A DNA stretch of 64,000 nt from Austwickia sp. (GTDB lineage Bacteria > Actinomycetota > Actinomycetes > Actinomycetales > Dermatophilaceae): positions 1,612,001 to 1,676,000 of the forward strand of contig CP064985.1 in assembly GCA_016699675.1 (NCBI GenBank), read 5' to 3'. Shown here in pieces: positions 43,279 to 52,412 of the stretch. The notes under the pieces are model-generated. The model saw only the letters and a list, made by a program, of their open reading frames with translations, ran no database searches and was not told where the DNA came from. Every line of letters begins with the position of its first letter. Positions within the stretch are counted from its first letter, which is position 1. Both the position numbers and the translations under genes were made by a program.

Positions 43279-44574
43279 TCAGAGCAGCCGCAGTCGCTGA
43301 GCCGTCTCGGTCAGCTCGTCGCGGAACTTGGGATGCGCGATGTCGATCAGCGCCCGGGCCCGTTGCTTGTTGGTGCGGCCGCGCAGCTGGGCCACGCCGT
43401 ACTCGGTGACCACGTAGTTCACGTCGTTCTTGCCGGTGGAGACGTGCGCGCCCGTCGTGAGCGTCGGGACGATGCGGCTGATCGTGTCGTCCTTCGCGGT
43501 CGAGGGCAGCACGATGAACGCCTTCCCGCCGGCCGACCGGTTCGCGCCGCGGGCGAAGTCGCACTGCCCGCCGGTGCCGGAGTACGGCGTCGGGCCCATC
43601 GTCTCCGAGCAGCACTGCCCGATGAGGTCGACCTGCATGGTCGCGTTGACGGTGTGCATGAGGTCGTGCTGGCCGATGCGGAAGGGGTCGTTGACCACGT
43701 CGACCGGGTGCATCTGCACGGCCGGGTTGTGATCCATGAAGTCGTAGAGGCGCTGGCTGCCGAGGGCGAACGTGGCGCGCATGTGGCCGCGGTCCACGTT
43801 CTTCCGGGCGTTGGTGACGACGCCGGCCTCGACCAGCGTGAGGATGCCGTCGCCCATCATCTCGGTGTGGACGCCGAGGTCGCGCCGGTCGGTGAGCTGC
43901 ATGACCACGGCGTCGGGGATGGCGCCGTACCCGATCTGCAGCGTTGCCCCGTCCGGGATCATGTCCGCGACGTACCCGCCGATCGCCTTCTGTACCGGGC
44001 CGATCTGCGGCAGCCCCACCGCGGTCACCGGGCGGTCGTCCTCGACGATGGCGGTGACGTCGTCGATGTGCAGGTGACAGTCGCCGTACGCGTACGGAAC
44101 CCCCGGGTTGACCTCCAGGATGACCGTGCGCGCCTTCTTCAGCGCCGCCATCGTATAGTCGGTCGCCAGGCTGATCGAGAAGTAGCCGTGCTTGTCCATC
44201 GGCGACGCCATCGTCACCGCGACGTCGCAGGGGAAGTAGCCCTCCCGGATGAACGAGGCGGACTCGAAGAAGAAATGCGGGTAGTACTCGATCCAGCCCT
44301 CCTGGGCGCCCGCGCGGGTGGGGGCGTTCAGGAAGTACGCCGTGTGCCGCACGTTCTCGACCGTCTCGGGGTCGATGTATCCGAACTTGCGCAGCGGCAG
44401 GATCTGGGCCACGGTCACGCCGCGCTTCTCGCGGCGCCGGTCCGAGAGCGCCTCCAGGATGGTCGGGGGCTCGCCGGCGCCGGTCGGGACCACCACCGTG
44501 TCGCCGTCGCGGATCAGGTCGACGACGTCGTGGGCGGGGCGCCGTTTCGCGGCGTAGTCGTCCTGGGCGGTCAT
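43279..44574 (-). CDS. Acetyl-CoA hydrolase/transferase family protein (4-hydroxybutyrate CoA-transferase-like)
   Basis: A 431-residue class I CoA transferase. VVVPTGAGEPPTILEAL opens the N-terminal domain; LQIGYGAIPDAVV, LGVHTEMMGDGI (with the likely catalytic glutamate) and GTGGQCDFARGA mark the C-terminal domain. It moves CoA between short-chain acids or hydrolyses acetyl-CoA. The ATG at 44574 is chosen for the AGAGGAG six bases upstream. The 110 bp downstream contain short GGCGTCACGG-like repeats. Confidence 0.87.
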   Translation of the reverse strand: MTAQDDYAAKRRPAHDVVDLIRDGDTVVVPTGAGEPPTILEALSDRRREKRGVTVAQILPLRKFGYIDPETVENVRHTAYFLNAPTRAGAQEGWIEYYPHFFFESASFIREGYFPCDVAVTMASPMDKHGYFSISLATDYTMAALKKARTVILEVNPGVPYAYGDCHLHIDDVTAIVEDDRPVTAVGLPQIGPVQKAIGGYVADMIPDGATLQIGYGAIPDAVVMQLTDRRDLGVHTEMMGDGILTLVEAGVVTNARKNVDRGHMRATFALGSQRLYDFMDHNPAVQMHPVDVVNDPFRIGQHDLMHTVNATMQVDLIGQCCSETMGPTPYSGTGGQCDFARGANRSAGGKAFIVLPSTAKDDTISRIVPTLTTGAHVSTGKNDVNYVVTEYGVAQLRGRTNKQRARALIDIAHPKFRDELTETAQRLRLL

Positions 44575-44709
44575 GGGCATCTCCTCTGGTCTGAGCGGAC
44601 GCGGCTCAGGCCAAGCTAGCGGAGCCCAGCGGGTCTCCCCCGGGCTTTGGCGTGATGACTGGTTCACCGCCGGGTCGGGGGCGGCTGCGCGGGGCCCGCC
44701 GGGCCGCCG

Positions 44710-45639
44710 TCACCACCGCCACACCAGCCCGGCCACCCCCGGTACGACGTCGCTGAACAACACCGTCACGCACGGCGAAGTCACCAGCACCGGCGTCGAC
44801 TTGGGAACCTCGCTGCGGATCGGGCGCTCGAAGCGCTCCACGGTCGTGGGCATGCGGTCGGGATGGAAGGTGACGCTGACGAGGTAGAGCGGCAGCGGAC
44901 GCAGCACCCCGCGTTCCCACCGGTTCGACACCGCCGGGCGGGCGCCGGGCGTGCATTCGAACTCGATGAGCAGGCACTCGCCCTCGTCCAGCGGGTGGTC
45001 GAGCACAGCCTCCATCATCAGCAGCCGATCGTCGGGTGAGACGATCGAACGCCCCAGCGTGCAGCCCATGAGGGGCTTCACCGTTGGCGGGGTGTAGGGA
45101 ACCCCGTCGGCGGCCTCCTCCTCCGGCCAGAACGAGATCGGGAACCGCTGGGTGCCGTCGCGCAGGCTGCGCACCAGCATCCGGAGCCGGTTGCGGACCT
45201 GCCGGCCCGTCGCGTCCAGCTCCACGAGATCCTGGTGCGATAACCGCTCCAGGCCGTCGTCGTACGTGAGCCCGAGGCGCTCCACCAGCTGGGCCATGAC
45301 GCGGTTGGCCCCGTTCAGTTCGTAGAGACCGTCCAGGTCGTACGTCGCGGGGACCACGCGCCCCGGCAACAGCCCCATCAGGGCCCCCGGCGTCAGGTCG
45401 AGGATCTCCTCCAGCGTCTCCAACGCGGCCAACGAGGAGGCGCGTTCCGGTCGGCGTCGCCCTGAACGCCAATAACTGAGCGTGGCCACCGACAGCTGGT
45501 GCCCGCGGTCGGCAAGGGCTCGCCGGATCGCGTCCAGGCTCAAGCCCGAGGCCGTGACCGCCTCCCCGAAGGCGTGCGCGAACTCACTGGCCTGGGCTTC
45601 GGGGGCCCCTGCCAGGTTCGCCGGAGGGTTGGCGGTCAT
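44710..45639 (-). CDS. HTH regulator with C-terminal beta-rich domain (paralogue of 15951-16877)
   Basis: A 309-residue protein built like the one at 15951-16877: HTH at about residues 20-80 (QLSVATLSYWRSGRR is the recognition part) and a long C-terminal domain with hydrophobic strands (CLLIEFECTPGARP, LYLVSVTFHP, VTVLFSDVVPGVAGLVW). The two align along their whole length, with the same final GTxGxxW-like ending. It lies upstream of the CoA-transferase on the same strand and divergent from the PPOX-family gene, either of which it may regulate. Confidence 0.7.
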   Translation of the reverse strand: MTANPPANLAGAPEAQASEFAHAFGEAVTASGLSLDAIRRALADRGHQLSVATLSYWRSGRRRPERASSLAALETLEEILDLTPGALMGLLPGRVVPATYDLDGLYELNGANRVMAQLVERLGLTYDDGLERLSHQDLVELDATGRQVRNRLRMLVRSLRDGTQRFPISFWPEEEAADGVPYTPPTVKPLMGCTLGRSIVSPDDRLLMMEAVLDHPLDEGECLLIEFECTPGARPAVSNRWERGVLRPLPLYLVSVTFHPDRMPTTVERFERPIRSEVPKSTPVLVTSPCVTVLFSDVVPGVAGLVWRW

Positions 45640-45901
45640 GTTTCCAGGGTATGCCGTCGGCTGACCGCGCCCGTGACGTACCTCGCCCGGCGCCGCGAGT
45701 AGCTAGGGCGCCCCAGTCGCGGCCCTGCCATGCTGACCTGGTCGGGCCCGGTGTGGCGGAGCAGTTGCGTGACTGCCCTCGCACTGGGGCGGAAGTGGTC
45801 GATGGGCGGATTGTGCCGGCGGTTGCTGCCGTTAGGCTCCGCTCAACCCTAGGCTGAGGAGAGTGCACCACCCGAGTGCGCCCTGCACGAAGGAGGTACC
45901 G

Positions 45902-46363
45902 GTGACCCCGTCGGAGACGACAACCCCGTCTGCCGCGACCGCGTCGTCGCCCATGGAGGTGCTCACCGAGCAGGACTGCTGGGACACGCTGCGGCGCTTG
46001 GAGTTCGGCCGGTTGGCGTATGCGGTGGACGGTCACCTCGACATGGCACCCATCAACTACGCCGTGCACAACGGGGAAATCGTCTTCCGTACGGCGGAGG
46101 GCAGCAAGCTCTCTGCCGTCCTCGTGGGCGAGGAAGTGGTCTTCGAGGTCGACGAGGTCTCCGGCGAGGAGGCCGTCAGCATCATCATGCGGGCGATCCC
46201 GCGCGAGTTCCCGCACGACGAGGCGCGCTGGGCCGACCAGATGCGGCTGCGTCCCTGGGTGTCGACAATCAAGGAGCACGTCGTCGGGCTGCGCCCCATC
46301 CAGATGAGCGGCCGCAAGTTCCACCTCTCCCGCACCTGGCTGTCCCTGCGCCCGCGCGGCTGA
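45902..46363 (+). CDS. Pyridoxamine 5'-phosphate oxidase-like flavin-binding protein
   Basis: The 153-residue split-barrel protein has LRRLEFGRLAYAVDGHLDMAPINYAVHNGEIVFRT, then AEGSKLSAVL and VVFEVDEV, the pattern of small PPOX-family FMN- or F420-binding proteins. These reduce various substrates or bind haem. AAGGAGG at 45890-45896, five bases before the GTG at 45902, decides the start. Confidence 0.85.
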   Translation: MTPSETTTPSAATASSPMEVLTEQDCWDTLRRLEFGRLAYAVDGHLDMAPINYAVHNGEIVFRTAEGSKLSAVLVGEEVVFEVDEVSGEEAVSIIMRAIPREFPHDEARWADQMRLRPWVSTIKEHVVGLRPIQMSGRKFHLSRTWLSLRPRG

Positions 46364-46464
46364 CCCGCGCAGGCCTCCGTCCACACCCCGGCCCCGGGGC
46401 CGCCCATTCACAGCCCGCGAAGACCGCCTCGCTTCGGCGCGTCCGCGTGTGCTGAGCTGAGCCG

Positions 46465-47190
46465 GTGAGCAACAGCGACACTCCCGCGTCTTCCTCATCC
46501 GCGCCCCCGCCATCCGCGCCGCCCGCAGCGGCGGCAGTGGCCGAGCCCGCGGGCGTCGAGCTGGCGGGCGGCGACCTGACGGGGCCCGATCTGGCGGGGC
46601 CCGATCTGGCGGTCGACGACGACGGCCTGCCCCGGCCCGGGTGGGCCCGAACCAGCGTTCTCCTGCGGGACTACTACGACACCGAGTGGGGCATGCCGGT
46701 CCGCGACGAGCAGGGCCTCTACGAGCGGCTCTGCCTCGAGGGTTTCCAGGCGGGGCTGGCGTGGGCGACCATCCTGCGCAAGCGGCCGGCGTTTCGGGCG
46801 GCCTTCGCCGGCTTCGACCCCGATGCCGTGGCGGCCTTCGGGGACGACGACGTGGAGCGGCTGATGGGCGATGCGGGCATCGTGCGCAACCGCGCCAAGA
46901 TCGAGGCCACGATCGGCAACGCCCGGGCGACGGTGGCGCTTCGACCCGACGGCGGCCTGGCGCAGCTCATCTGGTCCTTCCAGCCGGAGGATACCCCGCG
47001 GCCGCTCACGCTGGCCGACGTCCCCAGCACGTCCCCCGAATCGATCGCTCTGAGCAAGGAACTGCGCCGCCGCGGCTTCCGCTTCGTCGGGCCGACCACG
47101 ATGTTCGCCCTCATGGAGGCCGTGGGCATCGTCGACACGCACCTGGTCGGGAGCCATCGTCGCGGCAGCTCCGGGGTGTGGCCGGACTAA
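46465..47190 (+). CDS. tag: DNA-3-methyladenine glycosylase I
   Basis: The 241-residue enzyme has YYDTEWGMPVRDEQGLYERLCLEGFQAGLAWATILRKR (in parts), the base-recognition pocket of Tag, then FRAAFAGFDPDAVA, IVRNRAKIEATIGNA and GFRFVGPTTMFALMEAVGIVDTHLVGSHR at the C-terminus. It excises 3-methyladenine from alkylated DNA. The usual N-terminal zinc-binding cysteine is not seen; a 55-residue alanine/proline-rich extension with two GPDLAGPDLA-like repeats replaces the short leader. Confidence 0.9.
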   Translation: MSNSDTPASSSSAPPPSAPPAAAAVAEPAGVELAGGDLTGPDLAGPDLAVDDDGLPRPGWARTSVLLRDYYDTEWGMPVRDEQGLYERLCLEGFQAGLAWATILRKRPAFRAAFAGFDPDAVAAFGDDDVERLMGDAGIVRNRAKIEATIGNARATVALRPDGGLAQLIWSFQPEDTPRPLTLADVPSTSPESIALSKELRRRGFRFVGPTTMFALMEAVGIVDTHLVGSHRRGSSGVWPD

Positions 47191-47223
47191 CCTGCGCCAG
47201 CCTCCGACGGGGCGCGGTCCGGG

Positions 47224-47472
47224 TCAGTCCTGCAGGAACGTGTCCAGCCAATTGCCGCCCTGGGGGCCCCTCGCGGAGTCCAACCCAGGGTCCTCGTCGG
47301 CCATGACCTCGGCGCGGGCCGCTCGCTCCCGCTCCCGCCGCTCGACGCGGGCGCGCCCGCTGGTGCCGGCCCGTCGTACGCCGAACCGTCGCGCGTGGGC
47401 CAGTTCGGTGGGTGACAACGGCGCGGGATCGGCCGCGGGCTCCGGCCCCGCTGCCGCCGCTGCCGGGGGCAC
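47224..47472 (-). CDS. Hypothetical protein, at least 82 aa (start uncertain)
   Basis: The C-terminal part (LSPTELAHARRFGVRRAGTSG, then a charged helix, then NWLDTFLQD) looks like a real coding sequence but matches no family I know. The frame stays open upstream and includes a threonine/proline-rich repeat encoded by the 15-bp array at 47510-47569, so the protein is probably longer than the GTG at 47472 suggests. The real start, or a frameshift near 47600, cannot be decided. Confidence 0.45.
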   Translation of the reverse strand: MPPAAAAAGPEPAADPAPLSPTELAHARRFGVRRAGTSGRARVERRERERAARAEVMADEDPGLDSARGPQGGNWLDTFLQD

Positions 47473-47509
47473 CTCGGCGGGTCGTGCCGGCGGCGGGGCC
47501 GCGGGCGCC

Positions 47510-47569
47510 GTGCTCGTGGGCGTCGTGCTCGTGCGCGCGGTGTTCGTGGGCGCGGTGTTCGTGGGCGCG
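47510..47569 (-). repeat. Tandem repeat of 15 bp, four units
   Basis: Four units of GTG-C/T-TCGTG-GGCG-type sequence; the last two are identical. The unit length is a multiple of three, and on the minus strand in the frame of the gene at 47224 each unit encodes a five-residue threonine-alanine-proline repeat. Confidence 0.75.
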
Positions 47570-47666
47570 GGGGCGACGCGAGAGTGGGCGGCGTGGCCTG
47601 CGCCGGGTCCCGGTCGCGCAGGTTCACGACGTACCCGTCGTCGGCCCGGTCGTCACCGCCCGGGCC

Positions 47667-48341
47667 TTAGGTGTACTCGGCGTACAGCGCACCGTCCGGG
47701 CCACGGAAGGCGACGCTGCCGAACATCGGCTCCGGTTCCGGCTCGGGCTCGTCGGGGATGCGGTAGTCCGTCACCTCGAGGTGACCCCCGTCGACCCGCA
47801 CCCAGTCGCGGGAGAGCACCGTCGTGGCCAGGTTGATCTCCCACTCCGGCAGGGCGAGCAGGTCCTCCTCCGTCAGTCGGCTGCCCGCGAGGATGGTCGC
47901 GGCCAGGTAGAGGCCGCCGCCGGTCTCCCGCGCGATGCGTACGGCGTTCGCGAGGTCGCCGCGCTGCCGGTCGCTGAGGTGGGCCAGGTCGACGCGGCGC
48001 CTGGCCAGCGGATCGATGTGGCGGACCGCCCCCATGACCTCGGGGGTGTGTGCGGCGTGCAGGTGCAGAATGAGGGCGAGTTCGCCCACCACGTCGCCGT
48101 CCTGACCCGCGCGCCACAGGATCCCGGGCGGCGCGTCGAGCCCCGCGCGCGTGCCGGGGGCTCCCCGGTCGCGAAGCCCGAACTTGGGCGGCGCCACGAT
48201 GTCTCCGCTGGACAGCTGGAGCCGCAGCAGGTGCCAGGCGTAGCCGTTGGCCTCGTGCAACAGCACGATCCAGCGGGGCTGGATGCCGAGATCCACCCGA
48301 TTCTTCGTGCCGACGAGGATGCTCGCGGTGACCGCGCTCAC
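47667..48341 (-). CDS. Hypothetical protein, 224 aa
   Basis: Not recognised. The GTG at 48341 is preferred because GGAGG lies six bases upstream. It starts with a beta strand (VTASILVGTKNRVDLG), continues with IVLLHEANGYAWHLLRLQ, a helical region and EEDLLALPEWEINLATTVLSRDWVRV. A run of four EP dipeptides (EPEPEPEP) precedes FGSVAFRGPDGALYAEY. No membrane segment. Possibly in an operon with the small gene downstream. Confidence 0.6.
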   Translation of the reverse strand: MSAVTASILVGTKNRVDLGIQPRWIVLLHEANGYAWHLLRLQLSSGDIVAPPKFGLRDRGAPGTRAGLDAPPGILWRAGQDGDVVGELALILHLHAAHTPEVMGAVRHIDPLARRRVDLAHLSDRQRGDLANAVRIARETGGGLYLAATILAGSRLTEEDLLALPEWEINLATTVLSRDWVRVDGGHLEVTDYRIPDEPEPEPEPMFGSVAFRGPDGALYAEYT

Positions 48342-48502
48342 GACGTTCCTCCAGATCCGACCGCATGTGTGACGCCACACGGCGTACCTGCAGGATACGT
48401 GCCGGACGCGCGCCGGCCCAGCGCCGTCCCGGGGACTCGCGCCGTCGCCTCCCCAGCCCGCGTCCTGCGCAGGCGCAGATCAGGCCCAGTTCAGAGCCGA
48501 GA

Positions 48503-49567
48503 TCAGGCCCCGAACCACTCCGTGGTCTTGGCGACGATGGCCTTCTCGAAGTCGTCGTCGTTGTGGGCCGCGCGGATCCAGTCGGCGAACGAGCCGCCCT
48601 CGACGAGCCGGTCGAGCTCGGCGCGGCAGGCGTCCGGCTCGCTGACCGCACGCAGCAGCATCCGCTCGGCGGTGGCGGAGTCGCCGTAGAGGAACGGGTA
48701 GCCCTGCGGCACCAGCGCGTGCGCCCACGGCCGGTCCGGGAAGATGCCCACGGCTCCGGCGAGCAGGGCCTCGACGTACTCCAGGCCGTAGGACTCCTCG
48801 GCCGCGGTCGCGAGGAACGCGGTGGTCCGCGCGAGCGCGTCCCAGTAGGCCTCGCGAGTCGAGGTGAGCGGGCCGACCCAGGCGTACTTCTTTAGCGACA
48901 GGTTCATCGCCAGGTCGCTGACCAGGTGCGATTCGTGCAGGCGTGCCTCGACGCGGACCGGGGTCTTCCGGGCCACGCGGTCGACGATGTCCATGAACTT
49001 CTCCGGCTGTTTGCGGGAGTCCATGGTGATGGCGGGGTACAGGATGACCGGCACGTCGGTGGCGACGCGCGGCTGGACGCGCTCGACGTGGACGCCGAGG
49101 TTGACCCACGCGATCTTCGCCTTCTCGGCGAGCGGCGGGATCGTCCACTTGCGGACGACCTCGCGCACCTCGGCGGCCGTGCGGGCCGAGTTGCAGAACG
49201 TCGGGAACATCGCGAACGACAGGCCCATGGCGGCGAAGTTGACGCGGTGGTGGTAGACGGAGGGGTTCTTCCACTCGAAGTTCATGAGCTTGGGCTCGGC
49301 CCCGGAGCTGTGCAGCGTCTGCCACACCGCGATGGAGTCGATGACGTCCATGTTGATGACCAGGGTGTTCTCGGCGTCGATGAAGCTCAGCGGCATCATG
49401 TCGAAGCCCTGGCAGCGACGGGTGTGCGACCCGATGAGGATGGGGTCGGGGAACAGGCGCAGCAGGCGCCGGATCAGCGTCACGCCCGCCGACTGCCCCA
49501 GCAGCTCGCCGCGCTCATCGACGACGGGTTCCTGCTCGAACGCGCCGTACTTGACCGCCACCTTCAT
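48503..49567 (-). CDS. Glycosyltransferase-like protein (GT4-type C-terminus)
   Basis: The 354-residue product ends with a GT-B glycosyltransferase pattern: ATAAEESYGLEYVEALLAGAVGIFPDRPWA holds the E-x7-E of retaining GT4 enzymes, with YPFLYGD following. The N-terminal domain has a less usual sequence (MMPLSFIDAENTLVINMDV, CNSARTAAEVREVV) in the role of the acceptor domain. It may build a cell-surface glycan. The ATG at 49567 has AGGAGG seven bases upstream; a GTG one codon earlier is possible. Confidence 0.7.
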   Translation of the reverse strand: MKVAVKYGAFEQEPVVDERGELLGQSAGVTLIRRLLRLFPDPILIGSHTRRCQGFDMMPLSFIDAENTLVINMDVIDSIAVWQTLHSSGAEPKLMNFEWKNPSVYHHRVNFAAMGLSFAMFPTFCNSARTAAEVREVVRKWTIPPLAEKAKIAWVNLGVHVERVQPRVATDVPVILYPAITMDSRKQPEKFMDIVDRVARKTPVRVEARLHESHLVSDLAMNLSLKKYAWVGPLTSTREAYWDALARTTAFLATAAEESYGLEYVEALLAGAVGIFPDRPWAHALVPQGYPFLYGDSATAERMLLRAVSEPDACRAELDRLVEGGSFADWIRAAHNDDDFEKAIVAKTTEWFGA

Positions 49568-49708
49568 CACTGCGCCTCCTGCCCAGGGGAATCGGCCGAC
49601 GCCGCGGCCGGTACCTCCTTAGATAACCACCGCGACCCCCCTCGCGACGTGGCTTTGGTCCCGTGTTCCGCGCCTCTTCGTGCGGGCGCGGCCCCGCAAC
49701 CTCCCTGG

Positions 49709-50497
49709 TCAGGCGTCCAAGAGCCGGCGCACCCCCCAGGCGGCGGCGAGGCCGCCGAGCACCGCGAGCGGCCACGCTCCGGGCCGGAACTCCTCGCCGA
49801 GCAGGAGCAGGCCGACGGCGCTGGGCAGCAGGGTCGCCAGGAGGTAGTCGGCGCCCAGGGCAGCGACCGAGGAGCCGCGCGCCAGCCCGCGGGTAAGCGC
49901 CCACTGGCCCAGGACGATCCCCGCGGGAATGAGCAGCGCGACGGGCCACAGGCTCGCCGGCCAGGCCCAGAACCGCACCACCTGGACCGGCTCCAGGCCC
50001 GTCCCGACCAGCACCCGAGCCGCCACGGCGCCCACCCCGAACGCCGTCCCGGCGAGGGCGCCGAGCAGTCCGGGACGACCGGCCACCGGGGTTGCGGCGG
50101 CGCAGAACGCGAGCAGCGCCCACAACAGGACGACGACCTCGGACCGTACGTCGTGTGCCGGGCCGGGCACGACCGCGGCGGCGATGCCGGCGATTCCCGC
50201 GGTCACGGCCACCACCGCGGCGCCCGTGCGCCGGTCCAGGGCCCGCACGCCGCTGAGGTGCTCGAGCACCGCGGTGACCGCGAGCGCTCCGGCGATGGCC
50301 GCCTGGACGAGCAGGAGCGGCAGGGTGGTTCGGGAGATCAGCGACAGCGCGAAGCCGGCGCCCTGCAACGCCGTACCGGCCCACCACGCGCGCGAGGCGA
50401 GGGGCGATCCGGGTCCGCGGGCCCCGGCGGCCAACCGCAGGCCGGACCAGCCGTACGCCATCACGGCGCCGACCAGCGCGACGACGGCGAGGGGCAC
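49709..50497 (-). CDS. DMT-superfamily-like membrane transporter
   Basis: The 262-residue protein has about nine or ten hydrophobic segments, with an internal two-part layout as in drug/metabolite (EamA) transporters: LVQAAIAGALAVTAVLEH in the first half, and ALGADYLLATLLPSAVGLLLLGEEFRPGAWPLAVLGG at the end, which is the typical last pair of helices. Substrate unknown. Divergent from the chemoreceptor gene. Confidence 0.75.
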   Translation of the reverse strand: MPLAVVALVGAVMAYGWSGLRLAAGARGPGSPLASRAWWAGTALQGAGFALSLISRTTLPLLLVQAAIAGALAVTAVLEHLSGVRALDRRTGAAVVAVTAGIAGIAAAVVPGPAHDVRSEVVVLLWALLAFCAAATPVAGRPGLLGALAGTAFGVGAVAARVLVGTGLEPVQVVRFWAWPASLWPVALLIPAGIVLGQWALTRGLARGSSVAALGADYLLATLLPSAVGLLLLGEEFRPGAWPLAVLGGLAAAWGVRRLLDA

Positions 50498-50773
50498 GGC
50501 CGAAGGCTATCGCGGGGGCGGGGGAATGGCCGTTCACCGCAGAGCCGTGAACCCCATCACCAAAACCGCTAAAGGCCTCAATATCTCGGGATGGCAGTCG
50601 ATTTGCACCTCGGTACGGGCGGGCGAACGACCGCCGACCGCCATCCGGGCGGGACACACCGCGCAGGTGCTCCCCGCGTCGGCATCGAGCACACGAGGGG
50701 ACATCAGCATGGGGACGCCCACTGCCGCGGCCGAGCACGGAGCTCGAAGCGATCAGGAACGCTGGTCGGTCGG

Positions 50774-52369
50774 TTGAACGTACGCACCAAGATTCTCGGG
50801 ATCGGCGTGCTCGGGATCGTCGGCCTCCTGGTGCTGGGCGGGGTGAACCTGTGGAGCCTGTCCCGACTAGGAGCGGCCCGGGCCGAGGTGCACAACATGT
50901 CCGTCATCGAGAAAGCGGCGACCGACCTCACGTACCAGATGGCCAGCCTCAACGGATGGAAGAACCTCACGGCGGTCGACGTCCACGTGAACGGCGCCCC
51001 CGCCGCGATGGCGGATGACGCGAACGCCCGGAAGAACTACCTGACCCGGCACGCGGCGGCCCAGAAGAAGCTCGACGCCTTCCCCACCGACGGACTGTCG
51101 GACAAGGGTCGGGCCTACCTCGCCGAAATGCGCCAGAACTTCGACGCCTTCGTCAAGGTCAGCGACCAGATGGCCGTGGCGTACCGGCAGAACTCCGCCA
51201 CCGGCCTGAAGGCCGGCGACACCCTGGTCATGAACGACTCGATCAAGGTGGCCACCGCCCTGGTCACCGTCGCCAACCAGCTCACCGTCGCCGCTGACGA
51301 CCGGCTGACCCAGGCCGAGCAGGCCGCCGACGAGGCCGAGCGGGACGCCCGCGTGGCGCTCATCGCCTCGGTGCTCATCATCGGCGCCGCGCTGCTGGTC
51401 CTGTCCGTGGTGATCACCCGCGGCATCCTGCGCGCCGTGACCGCCGTCCAGCGCTCCGTCGTCGCGATGGGCCAGGACGACCTCACGGTCCCGTGCGAGG
51501 TGGATTCCGCCGACGAGCTCGGCACGATGGCGCAGGCCGTGGAGCGCAGCCGCCAGCGGGTCCGGGACGTGTTCGCCAAGGTGGCCAGCGCCGCGTCGGC
51601 GGTCTCGACGGAGGCGACCGACCTGCAGTCCCAGTCGCAGCAGATGAAGGGCAACGCCGAGAATGGCTCCACCCGGGCCCACGCCATCGCCGACACGGCC
51701 CAGAACGTGGCCCGCTCGGTGCAGACGGTGGCCGCGGGCACCGAGGAGATGACGGCGTCGATTCGGGAGATCGCGAAGAACGCGAACGACGCGGCGGGTG
51801 TCGCCGCCAGCGCGGTGCAGGTGGCCGATCAGACCAACGCGACGGTGGCCAAGCTGGGCGAGTCCAGCGCGCAGATCGGTGATGTGATCAAGTCGATCAC
51901 GAGCATCGCCGAGCAGACGAACCTGTTGGCGCTGAACGCGACGATCGAGGCGGCCCGGGCCGGTGAGGCGGGTAAGGGCTTCGCGGTGGTGGCCAATGAG
52001 GTTAAGGACCTGGCCCAGGAGACGGCCAAGGCGACCGAGGACATCAGCCACCGGGTGGAGCAGATTCAGGTCGACACCGAGGCCGCGGTGACCGCGATTG
52101 CGGAGATCAGTGGCATCATCGCCCGGATCAACGACACCCAGTCCACGATCGCCTCGGCCGTGGAGGAGCAGACCGCCACGACGAACGAGATGGGCCGCAA
52201 CGTCCAGGAGGTGGCCACCGGCGCCGACGACATCGCGTCGACCATCGGCAAGTCCGCCGAGGGCTACAGCGAGACGATCCGGCTCACGTCCGGCACGGTG
52301 GACTCCGCGGGCGACGTGCGCAGCCGCGCCGAGGAACTCGCCGCCCTGGTGGCCCAGTTCAAGTACTGA
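50774..52369 (+). CDS. Methyl-accepting chemotaxis protein
   Basis: A chemoreceptor of about 531 residues: first membrane helix (IGVLGIVGLLVLGGVNLW), a helical sensor of the four-helix-bundle type, second membrane helix (VALIASVLIIGAALLVLSVVI), HAMP, and a signalling hairpin with the tip EQTNLLALNATIEAARAGE then GKGFAVVANEVKDLA. It passes ligand signals to CheA/CheW. The TTG at 50774 is the best guess at the start as no strong ribosome site is seen; the frame is open further upstream. The 276 bp before it were checked for a c-di-GMP riboswitch and none was found. Confidence 0.9.
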   Translation: MNVRTKILGIGVLGIVGLLVLGGVNLWSLSRLGAARAEVHNMSVIEKAATDLTYQMASLNGWKNLTAVDVHVNGAPAAMADDANARKNYLTRHAAAQKKLDAFPTDGLSDKGRAYLAEMRQNFDAFVKVSDQMAVAYRQNSATGLKAGDTLVMNDSIKVATALVTVANQLTVAADDRLTQAEQAADEAERDARVALIASVLIIGAALLVLSVVITRGILRAVTAVQRSVVAMGQDDLTVPCEVDSADELGTMAQAVERSRQRVRDVFAKVASAASAVSTEATDLQSQSQQMKGNAENGSTRAHAIADTAQNVARSVQTVAAGTEEMTASIREIAKNANDAAGVAASAVQVADQTNATVAKLGESSAQIGDVIKSITSIAEQTNLLALNATIEAARAGEAGKGFAVVANEVKDLAQETAKATEDISHRVEQIQVDTEAAVTAIAEISGIIARINDTQSTIASAVEEQTATTNEMGRNVQEVATGADDIASTIGKSAEGYSETIRLTSGTVDSAGDVRSRAEELAALVAQFKY

Positions 52370-52412
52370 CCCACTCCCCGCGCACGGACGTCCTGGCCCC
52401 GACGGGAGACCG

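Noticed and set aside
50498..50773. Possible c-di-GMP riboswitch before the chemoreceptor gene
   Set aside because: The region has CGCAGAGCC and CTAAAGGCCT-like bits but not the ordered core of a GEMM aptamer.
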